DNA of 64,000 nucleotides from Nitrospirota bacterium (GTDB lineage: Bacteria > Nitrospirota > Thermodesulfovibrionia > Thermodesulfovibrionales > JdFR-85), in the NCBI GenBank assembly GCA_015492645.1, contig WGER01000029.1:36244-100243 (forward strand), written 5' to 3'. A program made the position numbers and the translations under genes. Each line of letters opens with the position of its first letter. The first letter of the stretch is position 1. The notes below the pieces were generated by a model, which saw only the letters and a list, made by a program, of their open reading frames with translations, was not told the origin of the DNA and did no database searches. Below, piece by piece: positions 1-8,242 of this stretch.

Positions 1-530
1 TTTTGGAAGTATCTGAATAGGTTCCACCTGAGCCTCATGGGTAGCCACCTTAAGTCCTTCTGCTCAGATAGATAAAACCTTTCAGGGATAAGTAACAGAT
101 CATACCTTGGTGTGATGGCCCCCGGGTTGTATCTCTTATGGAGAGGCACTATCCTGCCTGTTCCTTTCAAAACAGTACCTGGCGGAAGGGGGGTATGGAG
201 GAATATCCCGGCAGATGATGCTCCTCTCAGATACACCTCCTGTATCCATCCCCTTTCCGTCTTCTTTGGGAGGTCTGCCACTGTAGCAACAAAGGATACC
301 TCTGAAAAGAGTGGCTCTTTGGCATCCCTGTCCAGCAGACGGCAATAGGAATAAAGGATACAGACAATGAGTAGCAGGAACAAGGGAAAGGACCTCTTAA
401 TGCCCCATACTCTGTATAAAAAGACAGCCTGTAACGACAGTAAGATCAATAGAGACAATGGAAAGTAGGCCAGCAGGGACCCAAGGGCGAGCCCTTCAAT
501 AGCGAAGAGGTAAAACGCCAGGGGGTTCAC
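1..530 (-). CDS. comEC: ComEC/Rec2-like membrane protein, N-terminal part (cut by window edge)
   Basis: An open frame of 176 codons begins with GTG at 528-530 and runs off the left edge. The GTG overlaps the glmM stop (GTGA), suggesting translational coupling. Residues 1-55 hold two or three hydrophobic segments. They are followed by a soluble beta-rich stretch with the pattern PPGTVLKGTGRIVP...NPGA. A proline-glycine step, then a G-x-hydrophobic strand, then an NPG motif is the hallmark of the DUF4131 domain at the start of ComEC DNA-uptake channels. In that family the protein would continue with a multi-pass competence domain and a metallo-beta-lactamase-like domain, neither visible here. 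The assignment rests on short motifs and hydropathy, so another DUF4131 membrane protein remains possible. Confidence 0.6.
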   Translation of the reverse strand, partial: MNPLAFYLFAIEGLALGSLLAYFPLSLLILLSLQAVFLYRVWGIKRSFPLFLLLIVCILYSYCRLLDRDAKEPLFSEVSFVATVADLPKKTERGWIQEVYLRGASSAGIFLHTPLPPGTVLKGTGRIVPLHKRYNPGAITPRYDLLLIPERFYLSEQKDLRWLPMRLRWNLFRYFQ

Positions 531-1870
531 TCCTCACAGAGTCTCCTGATCGCCTCTGCCACCTCTTCTGCTATCTCATGAACCTTCTCTGAATCAGGTC
601 CCTCTACCATTACACGGATCTTACTCTCTGTACCCGAGGCCCTCACAAGGACCCTTCCATCAGGGGAAAGCCTCTTCTCTGCCTGTCTTACCAGTTCATG
701 GACCCTCCTGTCTTCTACTATCCTTCTGTCTTTCACCTTCAAATTAACAAGGACCTGTGGATAGAGGAAGATGTCCGACGTCAGTTCTGAAAGAGGTCTC
801 TCCTTCTTTTTCATCAGATAGAGCATCTGGAGGGCGGTTACAGGCCCGTCTCCTGTGGTGTTGTAGTCAAAGAATACGATATGTCCTGACTGCTCTCCTC
901 CAAGGTTGTATCCCCCTTTTCTCATCTCCTCCACCACAAATCTGTCTCCAACAGGGGTCCTTACGACAGAGATACCCCGACTGTTCAGATACCTCTCCAC
1001 TCCGAGATTGGTCATCACCGTCACAACAACTGTGTCCCTCTGGAGCCTTCCCTCCCTTTTCATCTCCTTTGCCCATACTGCCATCGCCCTGTCACCATCC
1101 ACCTCATTACCCTTTTCATCCACAAACATACATCTGTCTGCATCACCATCATGGGCTATTCCGAGGTCTGCCCCCTGCCTGAGCACCTCCTCCTTCAGGT
1201 GAGTCAGGTCAGTAGAGCCACAGCAGTGGTTTATATTTATCCCGTCCGGACTGTTGTTTATTGGTATCACCTCTGCTCCGAGTTCGCCAAGTACAGTTGG
1301 TGTGATCTTATATGCTGCACCATTGGCGCAGTCAACTACCACCTTCAGCCCCTCAAGTGTTACTCCCTTGGGAATTGTTGATTTTATAAACTCAATGTAT
1401 CTTCCAGTGGCATCTTCAAGCCTGTAGGCCTTCCCTATGGAGGCCCCTGCAGGTCTCTGTCCCATATCACCTTCCAGTACAAGGGCCTCTATCGCCTCTT
1501 CCATCGAGTCAGGCAGTTTAAATCCGTCAGGGCCGAAAAACTTTATCCCGTTGTCCTGGAAGGGGTTGTGTGATGCAGAAATAACTATCCCTGCATCCAT
1601 CCGCATTGTCCTTGTGAGAAAGGCGATCCCAGGAGTAGGGATGGGACCAACAAGGACCACATTCATCCCCATGGAACATATCCCGGAGGTGAGGGCACTT
1701 TCTATCATGTATCCCGAGAGCCTTGTGTCTTTACCTATCAGTATCCTGTTCCTTCCACCCTCTTTCTTCAGGACCCGTGCTGCGGCCATTCCTATCCTAA
1801 CCACAGTCTCTGGTGTCATGGGTTCACTGTTTACCTGGCCACGGATACCATCAGTACCAAAAAGTCTCAT
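527..1870 (-). CDS. glmM: phosphoglucosamine mutase GlmM
   Basis: 447 residues, the normal GlmM length. It converts glucosamine-6-phosphate to glucosamine-1-phosphate in the cytoplasm, feeding UDP-GlcNAc for peptidoglycan and lipid A. Visible motifs are the catalytic serine loop SASHNP with Ser100, the metal-binding loop DGDADR near residue 245, the sugar-binding GEQSGH near 330 and the C-terminal phosphate-binding RASGTES. It follows cdaA and cdaR, the classical cdaA-cdaR-glmM order. In Firmicutes the diadenylate cyclase CdaA physically interacts with GlmM and CdaR. The gap to cdaR is 24 bases with a G-rich ribosome-binding site before the ATG. No anomaly is seen. Confidence 0.97.
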   Translation of the reverse strand: MRLFGTDGIRGQVNSEPMTPETVVRIGMAAARVLKKEGGRNRILIGKDTRLSGYMIESALTSGICSMGMNVVLVGPIPTPGIAFLTRTMRMDAGIVISASHNPFQDNGIKFFGPDGFKLPDSMEEAIEALVLEGDMGQRPAGASIGKAYRLEDATGRYIEFIKSTIPKGVTLEGLKVVVDCANGAAYKITPTVLGELGAEVIPINNSPDGININHCCGSTDLTHLKEEVLRQGADLGIAHDGDADRCMFVDEKGNEVDGDRAMAVWAKEMKREGRLQRDTVVVTVMTNLGVERYLNSRGISVVRTPVGDRFVVEEMRKGGYNLGGEQSGHIVFFDYNTTGDGPVTALQMLYLMKKKERPLSELTSDIFLYPQVLVNLKVKDRRIVEDRRVHELVRQAEKRLSPDGRVLVRASGTESKIRVMVEGPDSEKVHEIAEEVAEAIRRLCEE

Positions 1871-1894
1871 AGGACCCCCCTCTTATTGTATTGG

Positions 1895-2560
1895 TCAAGA
1901 CTGCCTTTCTCTCCATACAACCCTTACCGCATCCTGCATCAGCCTTACCCTCTTATGTGGAGGTATCAGACGGAGTTTCAACTCACCTGGACCTGGTTCC
2001 CCATTGCGGGTCTCGGTCCGTAACATCTCCTCCCTCAACTCTTCAGTACTCACATAATCTGTATTGGTGACTATCCTTGATGGACCCTCTATCTCAACCA
2101 CAGGAGGTTCAACCTCAAGGACGTATCTGTCTCGGATACCCTTCGAGGTATTGAGTCTTACAGGCACTACCCTCCTCTGCCTCCTGTCAAGATAGAGTTT
2201 GATCTGTGTTGGATATATTTCGGAGATGGTGATTGCCGAAGGCACAGAGATATCCTTCTTGCTGAGTTCATACACCACCTCACCCTCTGTAGTTCCTCTG
2301 AGGTCCACCCTCACCCTCAGGTCTTCCGGTTTCAAACTCCTCAGTATCCTCTCACTACCAAAGAGTGTCACCTTTACAGTCTCTGTGTTCTTCTGCAGGA
2401 GTTCAAATCCCTGAGGGACATTGATATACTCAATGGGGAGTGCTAAGGTCATCTCTGAAACACCCTTTGCGGATATGATATACCACAGCAAAATCGCTAT
2501 CAACAGAGAGACCACCTTCAATCCCAGATTGCTCAAAACCATCTCTCTGGTAAACTTCAA
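1895..2560 (-). CDS. cdaR: YbbR-domain membrane protein (CdaR-type)
   Basis: 221 residues. One membrane segment at about residues 13-31 (VVSLLIAILLWYIISAKG) is followed by an extracytoplasmic beta-rich region. This contains YbbR repeats recognised by blocks such as PQGFELLQ, VRVDLRG and VPVRLNT. YbbR proteins encoded beside CdaA modulate its diadenylate cyclase activity. The start ATG overlaps the cdaA stop by four bases, so translation is probably coupled. Only about two YbbR repeats fit, fewer than in Bacillus CdaR, which has four. The function is transferred from the conserved gene order, not shown by the sequence alone. Confidence 0.85.
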   Translation of the reverse strand: MKFTREMVLSNLGLKVVSLLIAILLWYIISAKGVSEMTLALPIEYINVPQGFELLQKNTETVKVTLFGSERILRSLKPEDLRVRVDLRGTTEGEVVYELSKKDISVPSAITISEIYPTQIKLYLDRRQRRVVPVRLNTSKGIRDRYVLEVEPPVVEIEGPSRIVTNTDYVSTEELREEMLRTETRNGEPGPGELKLRLIPPHKRVRLMQDAVRVVWRERQS

Positions 2561-3333
2561 CGGGACCTCCTTTCGGCCTTTCTCTCAGTGAAGACCCTTG
2601 TGAGGTAGTCCATAAGGGTCGCCATATCCATAGGCCCCTGAAGCCTGCCATATTCAGCCACTGAGATCATACCCGTCTCTTCTGATACCACAACAACCAC
2701 TGCATCTGACTCCTCTGTAAGACCGAGAGCAGCCCTGTGCCTTGTTCCAAGGGAACGGCTGATATCTGATCTAAAGGTGATGGGGAGAAAGCATCCAGCA
2801 GCCACCACCCTCTCTCCCCTTATCACAACTGCACCATCATGTATAGGAGAGGAGGGATGAAAGATACTCAGCAGGAGTTCCTTTGAGACCCTTGCATCAA
2901 GGGGGGTACCGATCTCCACCAGTTCATTCAGTGCCATATCCCTCTCCAGCACTATGAGTGCACCTATCTTCCTGTTGGCCATTGTAATGGCTGCCCTTAC
3001 TATCTCATCCACTGACTTCATCTCTGATGCAGGAGCAAGGGTGGGCATGAAGGGAGGCTGTCCCATCCTGGCAAGGGCCTTCCTTATCTCTGGTTGAAAG
3101 ATGATGATAAGGGCAAGGACCACCTGGGCCCAGAAACTCTGAATGATCCAGTAAAGGGTGTGCAACTGGAGCAGGTCCGACAGAAAGAAAACACCGAGCA
3201 ACACCAGAAGCCCCACTATCATCTGTATCGCCCTTGTCCCCTTTATGAGGAGTAAGACCCTGTAAACAACAAAGGCAACAATAAGGATATCCAGTATGTC
3301 CTGCCATCTCAGATGTCTGAGGAGTTCCTTCAT
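2557..3333 (-). CDS. cdaA: diadenylate cyclase CdaA (c-di-AMP synthase)
   Basis: 258 residues from the chosen ATG at 3333. An upstream in-frame ATG at 3393 would add 20 poor residues lying inside the preceding gene. Three N-terminal membrane segments (DILIVAFVVYRVLLLI..., MIVGLLVLLGVFFL, VVLALIIIFQ) precede a DAC domain. The domain shows the two signature motifs, DGA in HDGAVVIRG and RHR in GTRHRAALG. These residues bind ATP and catalyse condensation of two ATP to c-di-AMP. It starts one base after the M16 peptidase stop and overlaps cdaR. In Gram-negative anaerobes c-di-AMP is less studied than in Firmicutes, which makes the conserved operon noteworthy. Confidence 0.95.
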   Translation of the reverse strand: MKELLRHLRWQDILDILIVAFVVYRVLLLIKGTRAIQMIVGLLVLLGVFFLSDLLQLHTLYWIIQSFWAQVVLALIIIFQPEIRKALARMGQPPFMPTLAPASEMKSVDEIVRAAITMANRKIGALIVLERDMALNELVEIGTPLDARVSKELLLSIFHPSSPIHDGAVVIRGERVVAAGCFLPITFRSDISRSLGTRHRAALGLTEESDAVVVVVSEETGMISVAEYGRLQGPMDMATLMDYLTRVFTERKAERRSR

Positions 3334-3334
3334 C

Positions 3335-4693
3335 TTATGAGCCGTGGAGGTCTCTCTGGATGGGATCCTCTGATTCAGCCGCCTTTGGCTCAATAGGTAA
3401 AAGGATGCCCACCGTGCTGTTGTCCTCTGTCAGATACTTCCTGGCCACCCTCTGTACATCTTCAGGGCTCACCCTGTTAAGTGCCTCCAGATACCTCTCC
3501 TTCAGTTGCCACCCCCCTTTTATCTCGAACATGCCCAGTAGTTCTGCCTGGAAGAAAATAGAGTCCAGCCCCATCAAAAGCGACGCCTCTATCTGGTTCT
3601 TCGCTTTCTGCACCTCCCTTTCCGATGGTGGAGATTCCTTTATCTCCTCAATCACCTCCCAGAGGGCGTCCTCCAGTCTCTTAACATCTACACCTGATGA
3701 GGCGGTCGCCCCGGTAAAAAAGAGGAAAGGGTCAAGAGATAGAGAACTGTAGGAGGCAAAGGTCGATACCGCAAGTTGTTCCTCTCTCACCACACTCTTA
3801 TACAATCTGCCACTCTTACCAGACAGTATTGAACTGAGGACCTCAAGGGGTGCACTGTCTGGATGGGGGAAAACGGGTGTATGAAAGGCCATAAGAAGAA
3901 AGGGTAGTTGGGCCTCTTTTTTTAGATAAACCCTCTTCTGGCCCCTCTGGGGAGGTTCCTCAGGTGAACTAACCTCATCTGATGGGCATATCGGTGCATC
4001 AGCCAGTGAGTCCTTTATCTTCTCATATATAACCTCTGGTTCTACATCACCTGCAATCACCACAAAGGCATTGTCAGCACAGTAAAATCTCCTGTAGTGC
4101 CTCTCAAGGTCATCCTTTCCTATCCCTTTGAGGTCAGACATCCATCCTATTATCGGTCTTCGGTAGGGGTGCACCTTAAATGCGGTCGCCACCACCTCCT
4201 CATAGAGCAGACTCTGCGGGTCATCCTCATATCTGAGTCTCCTCTCTTCCATCACCACATTCCTCTCATACCTTACATCCTCTTCGGTGAAGGTGAGGGC
4301 CTTCATCCTTTTGGCCTCAAGGGCAAGGGCGATATCAATCCTGTCAGATGGAAGTGTCTCGTAATACATGGTATAGTCTCTTGTGGTAAAGGCATTGTCC
4401 ACCCCTCCATTCTTCTGGATCAATCTGGAGAACCCCTTTGTTCCTTTAAACATCATATGTTCCAGCAGGTGGCTGATACCACTCTTGCCACCAGGCTCAT
4501 CTTTTGATCCTACCCTATACCAGATCTGGATTGTCACCAATGGTGCCTTATGATCTTCTGAGACCAGGACCTTCATCCCATTGGGTAAGAGAAACTCCCT
4601 CACCACCTGTCCCTGATATACAGAGACCTCTGATCCCTCTGCCCGGAGAGGCAACAGCAACACAAGGAGTATGAAAACAGCAGTTATTCTCAT
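3335..4693 (-). CDS. M16 family zinc peptidase (pitrilysin-like), exported
   Basis: 452 residues. An N-terminal signal peptide (residues 1-20, hydrophobic VFILLVLLLPLRAEG) directs it out of the cytoplasm. The inverted zinc site HxxEH is present as HLLEH at 75-79, with the downstream Glu expected in the ERRLRYEDDPQ region. This is the active-subunit type of M16B peptidase. A second domain from about 230 to 440 has the M16 C-terminal fold pattern. Its ATG overlaps the stop of the HD gene (ATGA) and its stop is one base before cdaA. Substrates are unknown; relatives degrade periplasmic peptides or act in protein processing. Confidence 0.92.
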   Translation of the reverse strand: MRITAVFILLVLLLPLRAEGSEVSVYQGQVVREFLLPNGMKVLVSEDHKAPLVTIQIWYRVGSKDEPGGKSGISHLLEHMMFKGTKGFSRLIQKNGGVDNAFTTRDYTMYYETLPSDRIDIALALEAKRMKALTFTEEDVRYERNVVMEERRLRYEDDPQSLLYEEVVATAFKVHPYRRPIIGWMSDLKGIGKDDLERHYRRFYCADNAFVVIAGDVEPEVIYEKIKDSLADAPICPSDEVSSPEEPPQRGQKRVYLKKEAQLPFLLMAFHTPVFPHPDSAPLEVLSSILSGKSGRLYKSVVREEQLAVSTFASYSSLSLDPFLFFTGATASSGVDVKRLEDALWEVIEEIKESPPSEREVQKAKNQIEASLLMGLDSIFFQAELLGMFEIKGGWQLKERYLEALNRVSPEDVQRVARKYLTEDNSTVGILLPIEPKAAESEDPIQRDLHGS

Positions 4694-5190
4694 CTCAGGT
4701 CCTCTAATTCGTGGTGCATCTTTATGAACCTCTCTACGGATGGATGGTCCGGGCCAAGGACCCTTTTGAACCTCTCAAGCGCCTCTTCGTAGGAGACCTC
4801 CCTATCGCCATCTATGAGGTTGTCAGCATAGGCCACTATCTTTTCTTCCAGGGTCTCTGGTATATAGTCCCTGGGGGGCAGCCCCAGGGTCTCTGCCTCC
4901 TCCTTTGAAATCCCCGCGCCTATGTGTCTCTCCACTATCCTGATAATCCTCTCATCCACACCCCACTGCCTTGCCATCTCTGCACCGACCACTGCATGGT
5001 TAATACCATGGGTCTTTGTCCTGCCTATGTCATGATATATCGCACCAAGTTCCACCAGTCTCCTATCCACAAGGGCATTTAAAGAGTCCGCAATCCTGAG
5101 GGCAACCCTTCTGACAGCAAGGATATGGCCTCTCAACTCAGGGCCGCAGCCAAGACACTCAAGAAGCCTGGCTATCTCCCTCTCTTCCAA
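4690..5190 (-). CDS. HD-domain hydrolase (HDIG-type, unknown substrate)
   Basis: 166 residues. The metal-binding HD motif is YHDIGR near residue 53, followed by His residues in the GINHAVVGAEMAR and RHIGAG segments and a final Asp in YADNLIDGDRE. This arrangement matches HDIG metal-dependent phosphohydrolases, and the short length matches the TIGR00295 subgroup also seen in archaea. The substrate is not predictable; small HD proteins act on nucleotides or phosphoesters. It sits between the EF-G-like gene (6 bases) and the M16 peptidase (4-base overlap) and is surely co-transcribed with them. Confidence 0.85.
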   Translation of the reverse strand: MEEREIARLLECLGCGPELRGHILAVRRVALRIADSLNALVDRRLVELGAIYHDIGRTKTHGINHAVVGAEMARQWGVDERIIRIVERHIGAGISKEEAETLGLPPRDYIPETLEEKIVAYADNLIDGDREVSYEEALERFKRVLGPDHPSVERFIKMHHELEDLR

Positions 5191-5196
5191 GGCCCC

Positions 5197-7281
5197 TTAC
5201 TTCTCCTTCTCTTTCTCAGCCTTCTTCTCCTCTATTATCTTCTGGGCTATATGCGGGGGGACCTCTTCATAGTGGGAAAACTCCATGGTATAAAGGCCCC
5301 TACCTGAGGTGAGACTGTGGAGTTGGTTGGCGTAGGTAAGCATCTCTGCCATGGGCACAAGTGCTGTGATCTTCTGGTTGCCACCAGCCTGTGGTTCCAT
5401 CCCCTGGACCTTCCCCCTCTTCGCATTCAGGTCTCCAATAACGGCTCCAAGGGTCTCTTCAGGGGTTATCACCTCCACCCTCATGATGGGCTCAAGGAGT
5501 ACGGGTTTGGCCTCCATTGCGGCCTTCTTTATGGCAAGGGAGCCGGCTATCTTGAAGGCGAGTTCAGAGGAATCAACAGAGTGGTAGGAACCGTCATACA
5601 GTGTGACTCTGAGATCAACCATAGGATATCCGGCAAGTATCCCCTCTCTGAGCGCCTCTACTATACCCTTCTCCACAGCAGGTATGTACTGCTTGGGTAT
5701 AACACCACCCACAATCTTGTCCACAAACTCAAAGCCTGCCCCCCTCGGCAGGGGCTCTATCTCTATCCAGCAGTCGCCATACTGTCCTCTACCACCGGTC
5801 TGCTTCTTGTATTTCCCCTGTGCCTTCGCTCTTCCCTTTATCGTCTCTCTGTAGGGCACTTTGGGGGTCTTCATCTCAACCTCAACACCGAACTTCCGCT
5901 GAAGCCTCTGTAATGCGACCTCAATATGTAGTTGGCCCATGCCTGACAGTATCAACTCATTCGTCTCCTCATCTCTGTGGTACCTAAGTGTGGGATCCTC
6001 CTCACCGAGTTTCTGGAGGGCAGCACTTATCTTCTCCTCATCGCCCTTACTCTTCGGGGCTATCGCATAAGAGAGGATTGGCTCTGCAAACCTTACAGGC
6101 TCATACACAACAGGGGCACTCTCATCACAGAGTGTATCCCCTGTGTTGGTGTTTTTCAGTTTTGCCACAACAACGATCTCACCAGGACCTGCTGTCTGGG
6201 CAGAGACCTGTTTCTTCCCAAGCAGGTAGGACACCTGTCCAATCCTCTCCTTGGTGTCTGTGGATGCATTATATACAGTGGAATCGGCCTTCAGCACCCC
6301 GGAATACACCCTCATTACTGTCAGTTTACCTGCAAAGGGATCTGAGATGGTCTTGAACACATAGGCGGAAAGGGGGGCATCCGGTGAGGGATTTCTTGTC
6401 ACCTCTGTATCACCCTTGGGGTTCCTCCCCTTCAGTGGTCTTATACGTGCCATCTCCTCCGGTGAAGGCAGACACAGAAGGACGGCATCCATCAGGAGAT
6501 CAACCCCGATGTTTGAGGTGGCAGAACCACAGACCACTGGTACAAACCTCCTGGTGAGGGAGCCCTCTCTCACCCCCTTCAGCAGTTCCTCCTCTGTCAA
6601 CTCTCCCCCCTCCAGGTATCTCTCCAGCAATTCGTCATCCGCCTCTGCAATCTTCTCAACCAGTTTCTTCCTGTACTCCTCGACCTCCTCTGAGGAGGAG
6701 ACATCTGTCTCTACCCTCTTACCTCCTTCCCATCTGTAGGCCTTCATCCTGATCAGGTCTACTATACCTGAGAAGGACTCACCTTCCCCCATAGGGATGT
6801 TCAGAGGTATAGCCTCTGTCTCAAAGGCCTTCTCTATCTCTCCGATAGCACGTGAGAAGTTGGCATTCTCCTTGTCCATCTTGTTGACAAAGATGAGCCT
6901 CGGTAGTTCATACTCACAGGCATACCTCCAGACCTTGTCCGTCTCTGCCTTCACCCCTGAGATTGCACTTACTATTATTACCGCCCCGTCAGAGACCCTG
7001 AGACAACCCCTTGTCTCTTCAATGAAGTTCAGAAATCCTGGTGTGTCTATGATATTCAATCTATGGCCATTCCAGTCACAGTACGCAACCGCAGAGGTGA
7101 TGGACATCTTTCTCTCTATCTCTTCAGGCTCATAATCAGTAACGGTATTGCCTGCCTCTGTGGAACCAAGCCTGTCAATCATTCCAGCCTGCAAGAGCAT
7201 CGCCTCAACCAGAGAGGTCTTCCCTGCACCGCTGTGGGCTACGACCGAAAAGGTCCTCACTTTCTTCACATCCTTAACCAT
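5197..7281 (-). CDS. elongation factor G-like translational GTPase (EF-G paralogue)
   Basis: 694 residues with the full EF-G domain order: G domain to about 280, domain II, then III, IV and V. The P-loop reads AHSGAGKTS rather than the AHIDAGKTT of canonical EF-G, and switch I has RKMSIT in place of RGITI. DTPG and NKMD are normal. The G1 and switch substitutions mark the EF-G-like branch that often coexists with a standard fusA, so this is probably not the main translocase. Domain IV carries GRGQYGDCWIEIEPLPRG. It sits outside any ribosomal-protein operon, which supports paralogue status. The precise role (ribosome recycling or specialised translocation) is unknown. Confidence 0.9.
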   Translation of the reverse strand: MVKDVKKVRTFSVVAHSGAGKTSLVEAMLLQAGMIDRLGSTEAGNTVTDYEPEEIERKMSITSAVAYCDWNGHRLNIIDTPGFLNFIEETRGCLRVSDGAVIIVSAISGVKAETDKVWRYACEYELPRLIFVNKMDKENANFSRAIGEIEKAFETEAIPLNIPMGEGESFSGIVDLIRMKAYRWEGGKRVETDVSSSEEVEEYRKKLVEKIAEADDELLERYLEGGELTEEELLKGVREGSLTRRFVPVVCGSATSNIGVDLLMDAVLLCLPSPEEMARIRPLKGRNPKGDTEVTRNPSPDAPLSAYVFKTISDPFAGKLTVMRVYSGVLKADSTVYNASTDTKERIGQVSYLLGKKQVSAQTAGPGEIVVVAKLKNTNTGDTLCDESAPVVYEPVRFAEPILSYAIAPKSKGDEEKISAALQKLGEEDPTLRYHRDEETNELILSGMGQLHIEVALQRLQRKFGVEVEMKTPKVPYRETIKGRAKAQGKYKKQTGGRGQYGDCWIEIEPLPRGAGFEFVDKIVGGVIPKQYIPAVEKGIVEALREGILAGYPMVDLRVTLYDGSYHSVDSSELAFKIAGSLAIKKAAMEAKPVLLEPIMRVEVITPEETLGAVIGDLNAKRGKVQGMEPQAGGNQKITALVPMAEMLTYANQLHSLTSGRGLYTMEFSHYEEVPPHIAQKIIEEKKAEKEKEK

Positions 7282-7291
7282 ATTACCCCCT

Positions 7292-7747
7292 TTATGTTAT
7301 AGATTCAGAAGTATCCCCTTCTGATGAGATGACCTCCTCCACGATCGGTTTGTACTCTATCCGTCTTTCCATCCTTGATGTGATCAGCCTGACTATTACA
7401 AAGGCGAGACCGAAGGCCCCGAATCCCAGGGCAGCGGCGAGAAGATCAGGGTCAAAACCTCTGAAGACCCCCGACAGGATCTCCTTCCCCACTACTGCTC
7501 CGATTATAAGGGCAAGGGCCGGGATACCATAGATGATCACCGAGCCCTTCAGATAGGAATATGGCCTGAAGACCACCTTCACCCTGTCTCCCACCTCAGC
7601 CTTTGCCTGATTAAATGCCTCTATGATCGCTCCCCCCTCTGTAAGCATACACTTTCCCTCTGTACATTTATCGCAGATACTCTTCCGTTCCACAAGGACC
7701 GTTGCAAGGACCCCCTCTGTCTTCTGCACAACACCAATCTCTTCCAT
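7292..7747 (-). CDS. RseC/MucC-type SoxR-reducing system membrane protein
   Basis: 151 residues. The N-terminus has a conserved Cys cluster (SICDKCTEGKC, residues about 24-34) typical of RseC/MucC. Two membrane helices follow, SVIIYGIPALALIIGAVVG and the one around LGFGAFGLAFVIV. Family members associate with Rnf-type electron transport or sigma-E regulation; here neither neighbour is present. It heads the minus-strand run that continues into the EF-G-like gene 10 bases downstream. A redox-related membrane role is plausible, but the exact function in this organism cannot be read from context. Confidence 0.8.
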   Translation of the reverse strand: MEEIGVVQKTEGVLATVLVERKSICDKCTEGKCMLTEGGAIIEAFNQAKAEVGDRVKVVFRPYSYLKGSVIIYGIPALALIIGAVVGKEILSGVFRGFDPDLLAAALGFGAFGLAFVIVRLITSRMERRIEYKPIVEEVISSEGDTSESIT

Positions 7748-7791
7748 TCTTTAAGGATTTTAACAAAAAAACCCTCCTCACTTCCAATACC

Positions 7792-7854
7792 GAAATTTGC
7801 TGTTAGAGTTTCTGTCAATGCTATAATAGCGCCCTAAATTGCCGTTAGAGTTTC
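7792..7854 (+). repeat. pair of direct copies of a TTGC(C/T)GTTAGAGTTTC motif
   Basis: The 16-base motif TTGCTGTTAGAGTTTC (7797-7812) recurs as TTGCCGTTAGAGTTTC (7839-7854), exactly 42 bases apart. The same core (ATTGCCATTAGA or similar) forms the ends of short inverted-repeat elements near 31.6, 46.2 and 60.5 kb and matches the right end of attC sites near 62.3 kb. Here the two copies are in direct rather than inverted orientation, so this may be a relic or a nested insertion of that element. Confidence 0.6.
7819..7827 (+). promoter_or_regulatory. extended -10 promoter for a plus-strand RNA
   Basis: The sequence TGCTATAAT is a perfect extended -10 (TGn followed by the consensus hexamer at 7822-7827). 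A weak -35 candidate TTGCTG lies 19 bases upstream at 7797-7802. Transcription would begin near 7834 and read through the inverted repeats of the gene-free stretch; no protein gene lies downstream on this strand. The promoter is read from sequence only. Confidence 0.45.
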
Positions 7855-8210
7855 AACCACAATGTGAGAGGATTCACACAGTAGGTAAGGCGGGTAGTGC
7901 TGGTGAGGCATCAAATTCAGCGATACCTTTAGTGCAGAGGCCAGTGCCACAACCTCTGTGTCTGAAGAAGGTTACAACCTAATGTAATAAAACTCATCGC
8001 ATAATTTGTGTCCGAACCAGCACTGCCCGCCTAAGGAATCTGTCGCATAAATCCTTTTGAGTGATTAAGATAGGCAGCCTTTAAGGTAATACCATGCTAA
8101 ATCCCTGCAGGTGCTGTAAGTAAACGTGGGGCAGTGCCTTGATGATTGAGGATCTGTCGTACACTCCTTTAACTTGGAATTCCCCGTGGTCTTGCCACGG
8201 GGTAGTTCAT
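7834..8210 (+). ncRNA. candidate structured non-coding RNA
   Basis: This gene-free stretch holds nested complementary segments. A 17-base outer stem pairs 7888-7904 with 8016-8032. A 12-base stem with two internal mismatches pairs 7913-7924 with 7996-8007. A hairpin CAGAGG/CCTCTG pairs 7935-7940 with 7953-7958, and AGGT/ACCT pairs 7969-7972 with 7977-7980. The only imperfection in the outer stem would be a G-U pair if transcribed from the plus strand but an A-C mismatch from the minus strand, favouring plus. Two further small hairpins (8033-8058 and 8148-8170) share the loop sequence TCTGTCG. A strong hairpin ends the region at 8182-8202. I find no signature of tmRNA, RNase P, SRP or cobalamin riboswitch. 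Confidence 0.4.
8182..8202 (+). terminator. GC-rich hairpin, possible terminator
   Basis: A perfect 8-base stem (CCCCGTGG at 8182-8189, CCACGGGG at 8195-8202) with a 5-base loop. Only a short, interrupted T-run (TAGTTCATT) follows on the plus strand, so intrinsic termination would be weak. It could close the candidate RNA upstream, or terminate transcripts leaving mglA on the other strand. Confidence 0.4.
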
Positions 8211-8242
8211 TATCGCGGTTACAAGCCCTGGCCGGATGATGT

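Noticed and set aside
180-350. Apparent frameshift in the comEC-like frame near 185-190
   Set aside because: Recounting the G-run at 188-193 as six bases restores one continuous frame through to the window edge; no frameshift is present.
7834-8210. tmRNA, RNase P RNA or SRP RNA in the gene-free stretch
   Set aside because: The tRNA-like ends of tmRNA, the RNase P core strings and the SRP GNAR loop region were looked for and not found.
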